64,000 nt of DNA from Bugulina stolonifera (taxonomy: Eukaryota > Bryozoa > Gymnolaemata > Cheilostomatida > Bugulidae): contig OW285191.1 of assembly GCA_935421135.1 (NCBI GenBank), forward strand, positions 13,643,700 through 13,707,699, read 5' to 3'. Below, one piece after another: positions 50,211-63,564 of this stretch. Position numbers and translations under genes: made by a program. Within the stretch, counting starts at the first letter, position 1. The number at the start of each line of letters is the position of its first letter. Under the pieces are notes generated by a model that was not told the origin of the DNA, searched no databases, and saw only the letters and a program-made list of their open reading frames with translations.

Positions 50211-51651
50211 GTATCTTTCTGAGTAAATACTGCATGTAGTTAATCTACAGACTGCCAATTAAGAATCCAAGCACCAGTATTTCTTTAGTGTTGGTATTTA
50301 TTTAGTGCAATATTATATATTTTGAACCTGTGATATTATTTTTGTTTGCTGCAAATCGGAATGGTAAAGGGAGTTCTAAAATTTTCAAACAGTCGCAAAT
50401 TCATTCGGAGCACTAAACAGCTCTTCACGTATTGAATTTAAAATTTGGTGTGCTACTAATATTACATCAATTTTCAGTTGCAACAGCACTGGGAATACTA
50501 GTATACAATGTAGCTAGCATCTCTGTCAGGAAGAGCAGCGGCAGTCATGAAAAATTTCCAAAATACAGTAATTGGAATATTGGTTTTACAATGGTTGTTT
50601 GTATGTTGCAATACAGATAAAGACCTGTAATTAAATATCTAGTTATTACATAACACTTGTATCTTATAATTTAGCTATTGCAACATCTAATATTGGTTTG
50701 TTTGCTTATCTACTGTGGTAGTTGAGCAGCTAGTAATTGAAACCTTTTACTAGTTTATGACCTTAGTTTGAGATCTACACGTGAGGACTGCCATGATAGG
50801 ATAGGCATGTGTATATTTCATATTAACCCACCCAGTAGATATCAAAAACATTTCTGGAATAGTCTAGAATGATGGCCTGGGAAAACCTTTATCCTTTCAT
50901 AGATATTTCCAATGACTTGTTTCTTTAAATAGCATTTAGGGCGGAGCAACTACGTCAATCAATGATTAGCTTAGCCATAAATTATGAATGCGATTTTGTA
51001 ATACATTGGGTGGATGTGTATGCCTTTCTACAATCTTCTAGAATAATATGTTGTGGAGTTGTGCTAAGAATTGTGGCTCCAATTTGCTTTGCAAACAGAA
51101 CAGAAAAACTATTTGTTTCTCCTGCATTAGAAGTATATAGGCATTAGAAGTATATAGGAATTATTTGTAGTTACCCCAGTGTTTTATGTACATGTAGTTA
51201 CCCCAGTGATTCTCTTCAGTTCATTAAAATACATTAGTCTTATCTTGTAGCATGAATGTGATCATATATGCCTGGTCTACAAATGGCAAATAAGAGGTAG
51301 GATCAAATGGTACCTTTGTAATTTAGACAATACCCAAAGGAAGTTATTTGGAGCTAGCCAGGCTGCTGAGCAGTGCAGCAAGCAGTACAAAATATTGTTT
51401 GCAATAACAATAACAATAACATAGTCTAAGATTAGGATTTATATTATTGTATTGGCAACTGGCATATTTGTTATGTGACCAACAACCAAGGTCTACTTTT
51501 GTTTCACTCTCATGCTATTAGTCTATTGAATAGAACAATATCGATTTCCATTGACCAAGAATGGAAATAACCAGGGCTTTGAATACTCGAGGGATGTGTT
51601 GAAATAACAAAGTAAACATTTACTACTAGCTCCTAGCAATGAATGACTGAA

Positions 51652-51778
51652 TGAGTCATAGGGTATAGCAGCAATAGTAAACACCTAGGTATGAACTAAT
51701 TAATACAATTAACGCAGAACCACAGCCTACTAATTAACAATGGACTGCTTAGTACAGCCGAACTGACTCAATGAGTCA
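51652..51778. promoter_or_regulatory. Second cluster of three AP-1 sites
   Basis: TGAGTCA at 51652-51658, TGACTCA at 51764-51770 and TGAGTCA at 51772-51778. AATGAGTCATAG occurs in both halves, which suggests a small duplication. Confidence 0.5.
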
Positions 51779-53500
51779 TAGCATAGCTATGAGCTAGAGG
51801 CCCTTGACCTGTGACTGAACTCAGCTACTGCTGTATGTTTGTTTAGGAGTATTGTAGGCAGCTTGAGCAATTCCATTGTCAATGTCTCAATATCCTTTTG
51901 TGAAAGGCATGCTTTAGTGAACAAGGTCATGAAATAGGAAATGAAATAAACACAAACAGGATGTGTATGCTGCCTCCAAACAGGATGGGAATTCCCTGCA
52001 CTGCACTGAATTAAGTGTACTTGGTATAATATGAATAATATTGTAGATCTTATACTAGTGTAGCATACATACACTGTATATGACACAGTTTTATGGCTCA
52101 GAAATTGAAAAGAAATATTTATTTAGTTATTTTTCAACTGAAATTATTATTATAATCATTACAAAAAGGATTTTATAAAAAGTAAAGGCTTATTTTTGGA
52201 GATAAAATTGTACCAGAAATGCAGACAAGGTGATACTACAAATCTCCTGTAACAGGTCACAGGTTAAAGCTCACTACTTACAAGCCTGTATATTTTATTA
52301 GGTCAAATAATGAGTGTCATTATCTGAACCAATACAGCTGTACTAGCATCAGCAGTGCCTATGTACCTAAATGGCAGCATTGTTACATTGTTGTGTAATA
52401 CTATATAGTATGATAAGTGAGATATTTTCAACTGGCAGGTGACCCCAGGCACAAGTGTGAACTAGCACACGACAGGTACTTGTACCTTATCTAAGTTATT
52501 TATTGTGTTACGAAACTTACTATGCGTATCAATATTTTACAATAAAATGCAGGGGCACTACTATAGCCAAGGTACTAAATGGTTACCGGGATTCCTAATC
52601 CCTGGTACAAAGTCCAAACACCTCCTCTCTACCCTGTACCGTAGCTAATATTTTATATCGCCCCAATGCCCCTAATGCAAATCAAATTATGAAAGCCTAC
52701 ATGCACCCTGCTACTGATCTTTCTTATTGTGCCCTTCACAGGATGCTCATAGTGTAAACAACTTGTGTATACTGGTGTATCCTGGGTTCACATGTACTAA
52801 CTATTCTAGGGACTCCCCTGAGTAGTTTGTGATGGAGATGGATTCTCTACTTCCTAGTTTGTTGTCTACATTTGATCTTTCACCTTTATGTAACAAGGTC
52901 TACATAGGTATTGAATGCAGTAGGCTTGTTCTTATGTATTACATACAGTCATGTAGTTCTATATGAAATAAATTGCTGTCAGCAGCATATATACCTATGC
53001 CAGTAAGCCTGGTAGGCCATACCCTGTCCAGCTCATGCTCTAGGCCTATTACTATTTGTTAACATGAGTGAGAATAATATAATTATGGTAATGCATGCTG
53101 TCTGTATAAGTTCAGTATAATAACATATAATTAAAGTTTACAATGTTGCCATAGTGTCTCACAGTATATTGAAACTCAATGAATTTGTTTTACAGTCTCC
53201 TGTTTGTGTCACAGTAATAATCAGGTCAGAGAATTAATTATTCCCAGTAAAAGTTTTGGATGGCGATCTTTGGTACAATTAATATGGCTCTATTTTTCAG
53301 TCTCCTAAACAATGAAACCATAACACTTCCTATTTTGGTGGTTGCACATAGAGACCTATAATAAACATCCATATCGTGAATGACTTGGATAAACATGAAT
53401 GGAATGTCGCTCTCTTTGCGAAATGTGGTATTCAATATACGTAGTCAATACACGCCTAATACATGTACAAAGTACAATGGGTTGCCTAGATGATATCGTA

Positions 53501-53770
53501 TTGATTGGCTGCGCAATATTATGTCGTCATGCACGTTAGTAAAGGCATTATATATAACACATAGTGATGTGCTTATTTATTATTGACGTCATTTACAAAG
53601 CGCTTGAGGATTTCCCTTTTTCTAAATATAGCATCCTATGCTTAACAGGGATTGGCTAATGTCAGTATCGGTGTAAAACCTGCCTTTAAAAGCTGAGGAG
53701 AGGGATATCCCAATCAGTAATCGTGAATCATCAACCAAGCGAGGGTTGCCTTTCTACAATCGAATATATA
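53501..53770 (+). promoter_or_regulatory. Promoter of the Fos/ATF3-like gene with a perfect CRE
   Basis: TGACGTCA (CRE) at 53584-53591; inverted CCAAT boxes (ATTGGCT) near 53504 and 53651; TTTAAAAG at 53685-53692 as a TATA-like element about 80 bp before the ATG; and a TGAATCA AP-1 variant near 53724. CRE control is typical of fos and ATF3 genes. Confidence 0.6.
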
Positions 53771-55298
53771 ATGTACTACACAGCTGATTCAGTCACAGAA
53801 GACTCTAGTGTACACATGGCAGAACACGGTAAAGGATTTGATAACACTAACTTTGGAAGTGACTTCTATGGAATAGATACAGATAACTACCAGGAATTGT
53901 TCAATGCAGTAGAGGATCAAGCAGTGGTAAGTAAGGTAAAGTCAATAATATTGGTTGATTAGTATATTGACTAAGAAATATTGCATTTGTTTGAAATTCA
54001 CTTACAATATTAACCGATGCAAATATTAAGCGCTAATGCATAAGGCCAATTATATAAGGCTAAATGTATTTTTGTAAGTTTATTCAGTTGCTAGCTGAAT
54101 ATAAATTTTTACTGGCTGTAAACAGAGTTCAAAGTCCATGGAATGTCCCAGAAAGTGTCTTCTTGCGTCAATGCTTATACGCTTGTCTCTGATTGGTTAG
54201 ACTTGAAGTAAACAAAGTGATTATCCAATGAGGGATGAGATGTTATTAGGCTTGTTATCATGCTTGATTGAACACGGGAAACACCCGTGATTCCAGTCAC
54301 GCACTCCTAGTAGTAGTATAATATCAGTTTGCGCTGGCTCATTCACTAGTGATTAGGAGGTTATGCCCGGTGAATATTCTTATAAAGATTGTTTTTCTTT
54401 ACAGCCTGACTTCATGACTTTGAACACACCACCAGTAACAAGTGCAAGCTTCCACCCACTTGAGAACTTGTATATTCCACAAAACTCGCAGGCAATCTCA
54501 TCAAATACAGAAACTTATCTCAATCTGGAGCCAACCTCTAGTTACTACAGCTCTGCCGGCAGCAGCTATTCGCTGTCACCTGCACCGGTATCACAACAAC
54601 TTCATTCAGTGCCCGCCATACCAGAGCATGTGTACAACAATAGAGGACCAGTCATAGTACCATCAGCTACTGCTCCAGCTGAACCTAAACCTAGACGTAA
54701 AGGAGGCCGTAAACCCAAAAATGACCCGGTAAGAATCACAATTGATATGCATGAGCTGCACCTGGTAAACAACCATGGGTCATTTCACAACTGCGGTAGT
54801 AAACAGTTTGAGCTTCATTGTTTACAGAGTTTGAGGAGTTTTGTATTTCCATACACACTTGGTTCTCTTTGTCAATGGTAATTACAACAATGGTTGCCAT
54901 CTTCTTGCAAAATATTTATGATTTTCTTCTTACTATTTTAGTTACCACCACATTTGGAAGAGAGAAGACGACTAAGAAGAATCCGTAACAAAGAAGCTGC
55001 ACAAAAATGCAGAGAAAGACGTCTTGCTCAAACAGAAGATTTGATGCAACAAATTGACGGCTTGGAACGACAAGCTCGCAGCTATGAAGATATAATCAAT
55101 AAAATGAGAGAGATGAAAGAGCAATGCGAATATATCCTACATGCACATAAAAACAATTGTAATAAAGTAGCCAAAAGACGAATGGCTAACAATTTGACAT
55201 TGAATACCTTCACCAACACATCTTGTGCCGTAGCACATCGGAGATCTAGTAGTTCAGAAGGAGATATTAGCTCCCCTACTCTTCCTTTTATAATGTAA
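53771..55298 (+). CDS. FOS-like: Fos/ATF3-like bZIP transcription factor
   Basis: Coding exons 53771-53926, 54405-54728 and 54942-55298 (TAA) join in phase 0 to 278 aa. The N-terminal half is Ser/Pro/Tyr/Gln-rich, as in activation regions. A basic stretch (PKPRRKGGRKPKNDP) precedes the DNA-contact helix with NKEAAQKCRERR, the bZIP signature N-x2-AA-x2-CR. The zipper aligns without gaps to Fos and ends in YILHAHKNNC, like the Fos FILAAHRPAC. Heptad positions are Leu, Leu, Tyr, Met, Cys, so three of the usual five leucines are replaced. Expected to bind AP-1/CRE sites as a heterodimer in the nucleus. Fos, ATF3 and JDP2 cannot be separated with certainty. Confidence 0.88.
54180..54404 (+). promoter_or_regulatory. 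Possible alternative first exon or internal promoter in intron 1 of the Fos-like gene
   Basis: The frame of exon 2 stays open upstream through the acceptor to an ATG at 54363 (MPGEYSYKDCFSLQ), giving a protein without exon 1. Just before it are a CCAAT-type ATTGGTT (about 54,194) and the inverted repeat CACGGG-N5-CCCGTG (54,273-54,289). Confidence 0.3.
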
Positions 55299-58200
55299 TC
55301 AACTTTAGCTCAATTTTATATCATAGCTAATAATATTGTATATTTTTATTTATTGGAGTATTTCCGGTGCTTATTTGATCTACAATATGCTTCAGTATTA
55401 AAGCAATCAAGTTCTGTATAAAAGTGATGGGAGTCTCTTTGCATTGCAATCATTCCAGTTTTTACTTCTGATATGGGCAAACAACTCCTAATATAATGTT
55501 ACTAGGTGCTCAATGTTTGTTTATGGTTCTGTTTCTCTTAGAATAATTATTGCCAGAAATCAAAACCTCTTCCTGACCTACATCGTTTCATTTGTATATA
55601 TTATTTTTGTTTTTACCTGTACATATAAAATATGTAAAATACACATTCGCAATCATCATCATGAATATATATGCCTTATGTTGCATACAGTCGCCATTAA
55701 CTGTTATAACATATAAAATATTACAAAATACCGGAATGTGTAATTAACCTTTGCCGGCAAAGAGGCTAATTTTTTGGTTAGAAAAATACTCTGTTAGTGG
55801 GTTTGAAGTTTTAACAGAGCTATGAGCCCCTAACCAAGTAGCTAATGTCATTTTATCAGACTGAAGTGTGACTATTTTTATCTAAAATCTATAGAGGAAT
55901 CTAATAAACCATCACTAGTGCTAATGGTTAATCCTAGAGATATCTATTTCTGCTACTTTGGTAATCTCAGCTGATCTTACTAAGCTCAGGTCACTAATAC
56001 ATGTATTATAGAACTAAGTTAGCATGGTACTTCCCTATCATGTGGTTAGCCCAACTACCAATAGATTATAGATTATAATGTATAAAGTAGTCCTAAATTA
56101 GTGTAATGAGGGCTTTCCTTGTTTTGTTCATGCTCTATTCTGTGCCACCTTAGGTCAATATTTCTCTTCCCATATACAATGTACAACGTATTGACCAGGC
56201 TATTACTGACAGTGTGTGTGTGTACACTGGTTTCATAATTCTATTTCATCTTACACAATATTTATAGACTGATTTCCTGTTATTTCTACTTCCAGTTCTT
56301 CATAGTTCTCCTTGTTTTTTCCACAAACAAGTGTGATTTGCACATATCATAGCCTACATGACATATTATCACAACTCCACTTTAACTTGTTATAAGCATA
56401 CTGTACAGATGGGCAATCAAAATAATTATTATTTGTTGCATTCATTTGTGGATAGTTTGAAGGAATGAAGAAGGGTGTTAAGTCATGATGACACCAGGTA
56501 TATACATGTATGACTTGTACATATATACCTGGAGTGACCACTAGGCAGTGGACAGCAATGAGTAAAGGAGTGCCTATAAATAACAGTTTTGAACACAATC
56601 GAATTACAAGGCACATTCTATCTGGTGCTACTTTACATTATTATCAGGTGATAGATGATTACAGTATACAATACTACATCTAACATACACAATGTGACGC
56701 TTTTCACCTACATATACATGTATATTCAGCTTTTACCAGCTTTTCAAGGTTCTTTAAAGCGTCCTTTCTGGGGTGGCAGTTTTAAATGTTCAAAAAATTT
56801 AATTTACAAATGTAAATTTAACTATTTAGTGCTAACAGTAACAGTAGATAGTACCCATTGCCATCAAGTGTTCCTAGGATCAATAACCCCTGTATCAGAC
56901 TGTATGTACGGATTTAGATGTAGGATAGTAATGTTACATTACTGTATGCCTATTAATATAACTATTGGTTCTGCAATACAATGCCTTGGGTATCTATTTT
57001 TACATGGTGATCATTTCTACTACTAAAATTATCACTAGGCTGTATAGTGCAAATGTTTAAAGTGTAAATATCTTGTCTGATTGTCTAAAAAAGTTCAGCT
57101 AATTCAGACATCCCAGAGACAGAGGTTGTTACTTTTAATTACTATGTGGATGTCATCTACAATGTACATGTATGTTTGACTATAAGGTGCTACTCATGGC
57201 ATGAAACAATGTATACAGTGTACAACTGTGACAGTAAATGTAAATATTGTTGAGCATGAACTCTGAAGGGTATCAAAGTTTGCAAATAGCAAGTGACTGC
57301 CAAAAATAAAGATAGCCTAACTGATGTAAGCATGGCAACGTTTTGAGGGCATTCCCCTCATGATCTGTGATGTCACACTCTAGTCTGAATAAGTACATGC
57401 AGGCTACACTATTTATTCATCACTTGGCACAACTATTACATAATTGTATACTGTGTGATAGTTGGCAAAGTAAATCTCTCCAGACCTGTACCTGTTATAC
57501 TGCTATGGTTGCGAGTCGAATTAGTTTGTTATAACCAATAACCTTGCACTTTCCATTTTTTCTATTTTTTTAGGGCATAAACATTGGTGTGTAAAATTAA
57601 AACCTGCTTTCTTACTGACTGCATGTCAAATCAGTTTTGCTCGTAGTATTTTGAACAAAATAGTTTGTTACTACATTTCAAATCGGCACGATCTCTGAAT
57701 ACAGAACCTCCTGTGTCATATAGGCCTACATACAGCTTGTATACTGCATACATCAATACTCAAACGAACACAGACTTAACAGAAATTCCCCGGTGTAGAC
57801 ATGCCAAATCGTGTAGCGATTTATATGCAATTTGACCGACAAAACATCTACACTGTATTGTAAAGGCATGTACACTGTACTTTACTACTGTTTACTTACT
57901 TACTTCATACTTACTTCATACTTACATACATACTTTATACATGTACATGTGTATCACTGCCACTTTCATTACACATGTACAGTATGTTATTATTTGTACA
58001 GCTGAAAATACACTTGAATAACATGTATTCATTTAGGGAAATATACATGATGCATTTCCTGCTTGCTTATGTAGTGCAAGGGCAGTGACCCAGCCAATTT
58101 AAATTGAATTTGGGTTACAATATGACTACCATGTAGTATAGCATATACATGTATCTGTAGTAGCCTAGCTATGTGTCTTGTATGTTGGTCAAATATGAGA

Positions 58201-61200
58201 AACATTCCATCTATGTGGTATGAGGTCATGTGATGTTTATCCCAAACCTATCTGTACCAGTTGCAAGTGCTGTGACTCAAACTGAGGCTAAGCAATTTCC
58301 TTCCTTCCTATTTGTTTGACCATTGACTCCATACTTCACCACTATCATACAGTATTGCTATGTTATATTATACAGTGTATGTGTATCTACACATATCATG
58401 TGCTGAATATGCCCACTCACTGCCGATAATTTTATGCATATATAAGGCAATGAGAAATATTTTCAATTTGTGTGGGTATTTCAACACAGCTTAGCAAACA
58501 TTCATACAAGAAAACATTTAATTTGCATCCTGTTTTACATATATTATTGTCGCAGCGTTGTCATAGTTTTGCAATAGAGAAAGATAGAGGAGATAACTGC
58601 TGTTACTGAGTGATGAATGCCTACCACATATTGAAACTGATCAAAAATTTAAATAGTTTCTCAGCAACCTGTTATTTACAATGATTCGACCACTTCCTTT
58701 TGGTATGCTGCATATAAAAATATTTTTTTTAAAAATAATGTTGAAAAATCAAATTCAGATGTCCGGAATACCAACTACATAGATTGAAGTAAACCTACAT
58801 ATTACGCTGTATATTTGCATTTCATGAAACTATACAAAAAATTGTTTTTACTAACAAGTAAAGAGTTGGCACTATTTGCTGCTGCATATATGCTAAAATC
58901 AAAACAACAGCAGACTAAGTATTGGCATAAAATATGGTGCCTTTTCCATTTCGACTGTACATATAACATATACAAGAAAAGCATTAGGAGTAATGGGAGA
59001 TTGTTTGATACTCTACAACAGGTAAAAGCTCTGGCTGACATATCACTCCCATCAAGTGTGTAACCATAACACATGGAGATGACAGACTACATATCAAGCA
59101 CCAAATCTAATCAGAAGCTGGTATACATTGTATAATACAACACAGAAAATATGTATTTTTTTTCATAACAATTAAATAGAAGCTTAGAGAGAGAAACATG
59201 TCCACTTTATAACAAAAGACAATTTGGTCAGCTACATGCGTAGTGTAGTCAGTAGTGCCTATAATATTGTTTTTGCATCAGCAATACAATCAGCATGAAT
59301 TAGATGTAGTTGTATCTAATATACATAGAGTATGTCGGAGTAGTAAATTAGATTTCTTAACTCCTTGCCTCACTGATGCAATCATTCAACTAGTAATCTT
59401 AATTGCATTATTTAGTCATCCTTATATTGCAGTTCTATTACTCAAAGCAGCTTAGCCTACATTTTCTATCTCCTTCCTTAGTTTATCATTTAATATCCCT
59501 TGTAGGCTCTAAAATAATAAGAGCACATGCTAAGTAGCTTACTTGCAACACAGTGCAAGATAAGATATTTCATAAGATATATCTAACTGTAGTTATATAC
59601 ATGTACATCTATCTAGAGTCTCCTGGGGTCAAGGAGAATAATCCATGTGATATATGTATCTATGCCCATGTGATATACTCATATGTATGTATGCGTACCC
59701 ATGTGATATACTCATATGTACGTATGTGTACCCATGTGATATACTCATATGTAGGCTACGTATGTGTAACTATGTGATATATACGTATGTATGTGTTTAC
59801 CCATGTGATATACACATATGTACGTATGTATATGCACCCATGTGATATACTTGTATACGTATATGTATACCCATATAGTACAGTCATGTATATTTATTAT
59901 TTATATAAAGTCAACTTGACTAAATCTAAATTGTAGTTTGTGAGAGTCAGGATTCCTTTTATTATCATTTCATCAGCAGACTAACGTATATTTCTATAAT
60001 TGCTCACTGAAGAATTACACACAAATTAATCTATATAAACTATTACATTCGCTCGGTATTACACATGTATAAGTGCACATGTATAATATTATGTATACAA
60101 TGACATGTATGTTTGATGCATAAACAACACAACGAATAAATTAAATCGCCAATGATGTCATAGAAAGCTTACTAAACAATGTTACCACATGGCATTCACC
60201 GAACGAGTTTGTGGGGCTATATGCACATACACCAAATACAGTAAATTAGTACATATATCAAAATTCTTGCCAGTTATTACAATAAGCATTGATCACCCCT
60301 AAAAATGTTTTCCTATTCAGACAATTTTGTTTGATGCTTCATTTGCAAGTCTAGCCAATTCATAAGCACTGAATGCTGTACTTGTACATAACAATAGAGT
60401 TTTACGTCTTATGGGTGTAGGCCACTTCACCATGTGAGTAAAACACTATTAATAGAAAACTTGGTAACGACTAGTCTCTGTATACAGTAATTTACATATA
60501 ATCTTGACTAATAGGTAGAGAGAGTAAACATGCACCTAATACTAAACACATAAATGTGCCAAGTCATTGTAATAGACTCACTTCATAGAATGCATTATTG
60601 AAAATTGGATACAATATAGCTGGTTACAAGCTGGTATTTGTTGTATGTATATTGGACCAGCATCATTATAATTTGACTAATACAACAGCATAGGTATCGG
60701 TATTTTACTATAATCGGGCACACCTATAATTGTAGGAATGCTACTAACAGCTAACAGGTACAATGCATATGGCTGTGTGTATATATCCATTTTGTTGCCA
60801 CTACCAAAGCATCACATAGGATAGCTGAGTGGTAGCCTAAAGCCCATATTTATTTTCTTTGTAGGCATGGGTAAATGTAGGTAAATAACGTATAACATGT
60901 GGATTATGGGTAATCATTTGAAATTTATTTGGTGCAGGTGTTGTGCTTCTAAAATATAGCTAGACTTGAAGTTTTCAAGCTTTCAAAAATATTCACTGTT
61001 GTATAAACTATTTAGAAAAATTCAGCACAGTTTTCAAAATAAGCCCCTAAGATACAGTTTAATAGTAAAGACAACCTGCTTTCAACTGCAAACAATATTA
61101 CTCTTACACAATAGGTACATATTATTATTGTAGGTCTACATATTCCATCTGGGTAACCTTAGGTTTGTAGAATATGATGATGATTCAGATTAGCTGTGTG

Positions 61201-61578
61201 TTTGTGTCATCCTTTTGAAGTGCTACATAATAAAGTGGAAGAAATATCAATAACTGTTTAATTTGCTGGTATAAGAAGAATATCTAAGTCATATATCACT
61301 TATTTTCATTATGTTGAAATTATGTTATCCTTTTGTTTTGTGGCAATTAATATAACATTATTCTTACTTACCCTAAAATCAGAGCTGGTCATCCATCTTG
61401 ATGATTCAATCATGAATCACAAACAAATATATATTTTCATTTTAAGAAAATTTTCATCTTAAGGAAATTAGCATAATTTATTACAAAATCAATCAAACTA
61501 AGTGTATGTTTGTTGGCCTACAATTTAATTTCAATTTATGATAATTCTAGCATGTATTCTGCAATAACAAGGTTGACA
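55299..61578. other. Long stretch without recognised genes
   Basis: Fos-like 3' UTR, then AT-rich DNA with many TACATGTA-type strings. Short open frames (e.g. 56655-57026) show no family resemblance. The only clear structure is a minisatellite at 59,640-59,880. Confidence 0.6.
59640..59880. repeat. About 32-bp minisatellite (CCATGTGATATACTCATATG...)
   Basis: About seven diverged copies of CCATGTGATATACTCATATG followed by TACGTATGTGTA. The unit has alternating purine/pyrimidine parts. Confidence 0.85.
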
Positions 61579-62097
61579 TTACGCTGTTGTTGTTGCTGTA
61601 TGATATGCTTGCAGTTTTAGAGGATTAGCTGAGTACAGGTTGTGCAACACAGTGATTCCGTAGTTTACTGGATGCGACAGGATATACTTCTGCCGCAAAC
61701 TACCGAATTTATCTTGGGCTATATGTCTGTGTAAGCAAGGAGTATCCTTGGGACAAGGATATTCGAAAACTATAGCTAATGCCTTATTCCTAAATTCATC
61801 TACCATGCTATGATATACACTGTACACAGGGCGTATAAACAACACAGGAGGTCCCGTGTAGTGTCTACATCAAAACACGCTGTTAAAGATCCACATCTGC
61901 CCTGATTCGCAAACAGAAGCCAGATTCTGGCGGGGTATGTGACCACATTGGGGTGGCAGGTTGATGTAGTGATCACTGGTCATGCACTCCTGTTGTGGGA
62001 GGTGAGCTCTTCCACTCAGAGCCCAGCTCCTGTCGCTCATACAAGTTTCGTACTTCTGAGGTCCGTTAAATAGGATGGCCAAGTGGCTCGACAGTAA
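61579..62097 (-). CDS. Unrecognised terminal exon with one in-frame TGA
   Basis: On the minus strand a good acceptor (TTTATTGTTTAG) opens a frame at 62097. It runs 75 codons to TGA (61872-61870) and then, in the same frame, 96 more codons to TAA (61581-61579). Both halves look coding (mixed composition; Cys, Trp and His present). The sequence around the TGA reads QMWIFNSVF then CRHYTGPPV. AATAAA on this strand lies about 100 bp past the TAA (61,481-61,476). The upstream exon or exons were not found before the window end. I do not recognise the protein. It may end at the TGA, be a decayed gene, or read through. Confidence 0.4.
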
Positions 62098-63480
62098 CTA
62101 AACAATAAAAAACTGCTAATTGCTACTATACTAGTACCAGTGAACAAAATCTTTATTCGAATGGAAAACCATACGACCTATGGTCTATGAAAACTGTAAT
62201 GGTCTATCTGGGCGGGTAAAGCACAAAGTTTTGTCACCTGAAGGGCGGAGGTTAATGCAAACAAACCATTATTATTTTATTAATGTCTCAAATTTCAAGA
62301 AAGCCTTGCACGTGGGTGGGAATTTTGTATAACTTTTTACAAAGAGAACAAAACGTGTGACAGTGCTGGAAAGTTCATTTTCAAATGATCTTGGTGGGCG
62401 AGGTGGTTAATTATTGAACCAAGTTATTTTGTAGATAAATAAATGAGTTATTCTAACCTTAAGCTATCCTTCATATACGTCAGTCATGACATTGTTGTCG
62501 TATGCAGTTGCTCTCTACTCTCACTTGATCTCGAATTTAACAATAACATAATTGGGTATATTTTTCTGTCAGGCACTAATGCACAAATACAAAATAAAAT
62601 TATAGCCTGTGATCTTAGAATATATCAACAGTGACTGGTTTGTGGGGCTACCTTGAGAGCGCTGTATTAGGGACATTAGCAATATTTACTATTTGAACAG
62701 ATATGTTTATCACCTACGTCATACAGTTGTACTCTGTGCAATGATAACTCATTGTCCACAGTGTTGAGCACATGTGTTTGTCTAGATATGACGACAAATG
62801 GATGACTGATAGTAACGCACTGTCAAAAGGTTCGGTCAGCTAAGAAAATGTCTGACATACACATGTCATCCTAAACGTAAGACAACAGCTTCGGCAAATA
62901 CATGTGCGCCATAATATGTACAGTCATTTAGTCAATAACCTAGCCTACATATTAAATGAATATACCTGCGCAATCAGGAATATACCATGTATTTTAAATT
63001 TAACCGTAGATGTACGAGAATAGTACAGGAAATGACTTGGGAAAACTGATAGAAACTCTTATGCTTGCATGTTGTTTAGATGTCATACGATTAGTCCAAA
63101 AATAGTCTAGGATTCCTGCTTATCACAGCTTTTTAAAACATGACTTTATCATACCAGATCCTATAGCCATTAGATCTCCAACCCACATACTAAGGAATGT
63201 TGAACCTAGTCTAAAGTTATTTACTTGTATTACTACACAGCCCACTGTTCTATAATTCTCATAAGCAAAAATCAGCTTCCGGAAAGATCATATGAAAAAC
63301 AACCTCTAAATATTTACATGTACACTGCTTAGTATAACATATTGTTCTAGAATAATACAGTGTAGATGGATTAGCAGTTCTCTGTACATTTCAAGCAAAC
63401 ACTGTCTACAGACATAGACTGAGGGGAGATACATGTAGTATTATGTATGTATGTACATGTATATGCATCTCTCATATCAT
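62098..63480. other. No gene recognised
   Basis: Presumed upstream intron of the minus-strand exon, or intergenic DNA. The plus-strand frame 62443-62634 has no supporting features. Confidence 0.45.
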
Positions 63481-63486
63481 GACATG

Positions 63487-63538
63487 GTTTGTTTTACCTG
63501 CTGTCTCTAGAGACTGTAGTTCTGCAGGTAAAACAAAC
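63487..63538. repeat. Perfect 15-bp inverted repeat around a palindromic loop
   Basis: GTTTGTTTTACCTGC (63487-63501) and its exact reverse complement GCAGGTAAAACAAAC (63524-63538) flank 22 bp that contain the palindrome GTCTCTAGAGAC. Confidence 0.9.
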
Positions 63539-63564
63539 TTTGCTGTTGCTGCATGACACATGTA

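Larger units (their letters stand above)
49164..53580. other. Gene-free stretch upstream of the Fos-like gene
   Basis: UBR 3' UTR (AATAAA at 49538), then about 4 kb with no coding sequence that I can support. It holds two AP-1 site clusters reported separately. Confidence 0.6.

Noticed and set aside
49868..50222. Overlapping frames on both strands (68 and 83 codons)
   Set aside because: No family resemblance and mutually overlapping; probably chance in a locally GC-richer patch.
56655..57026. 123-codon plus-strand frame after the Fos-like gene
   Set aside because: Composition fits translated AT-rich non-coding DNA; no domain or signal seen.
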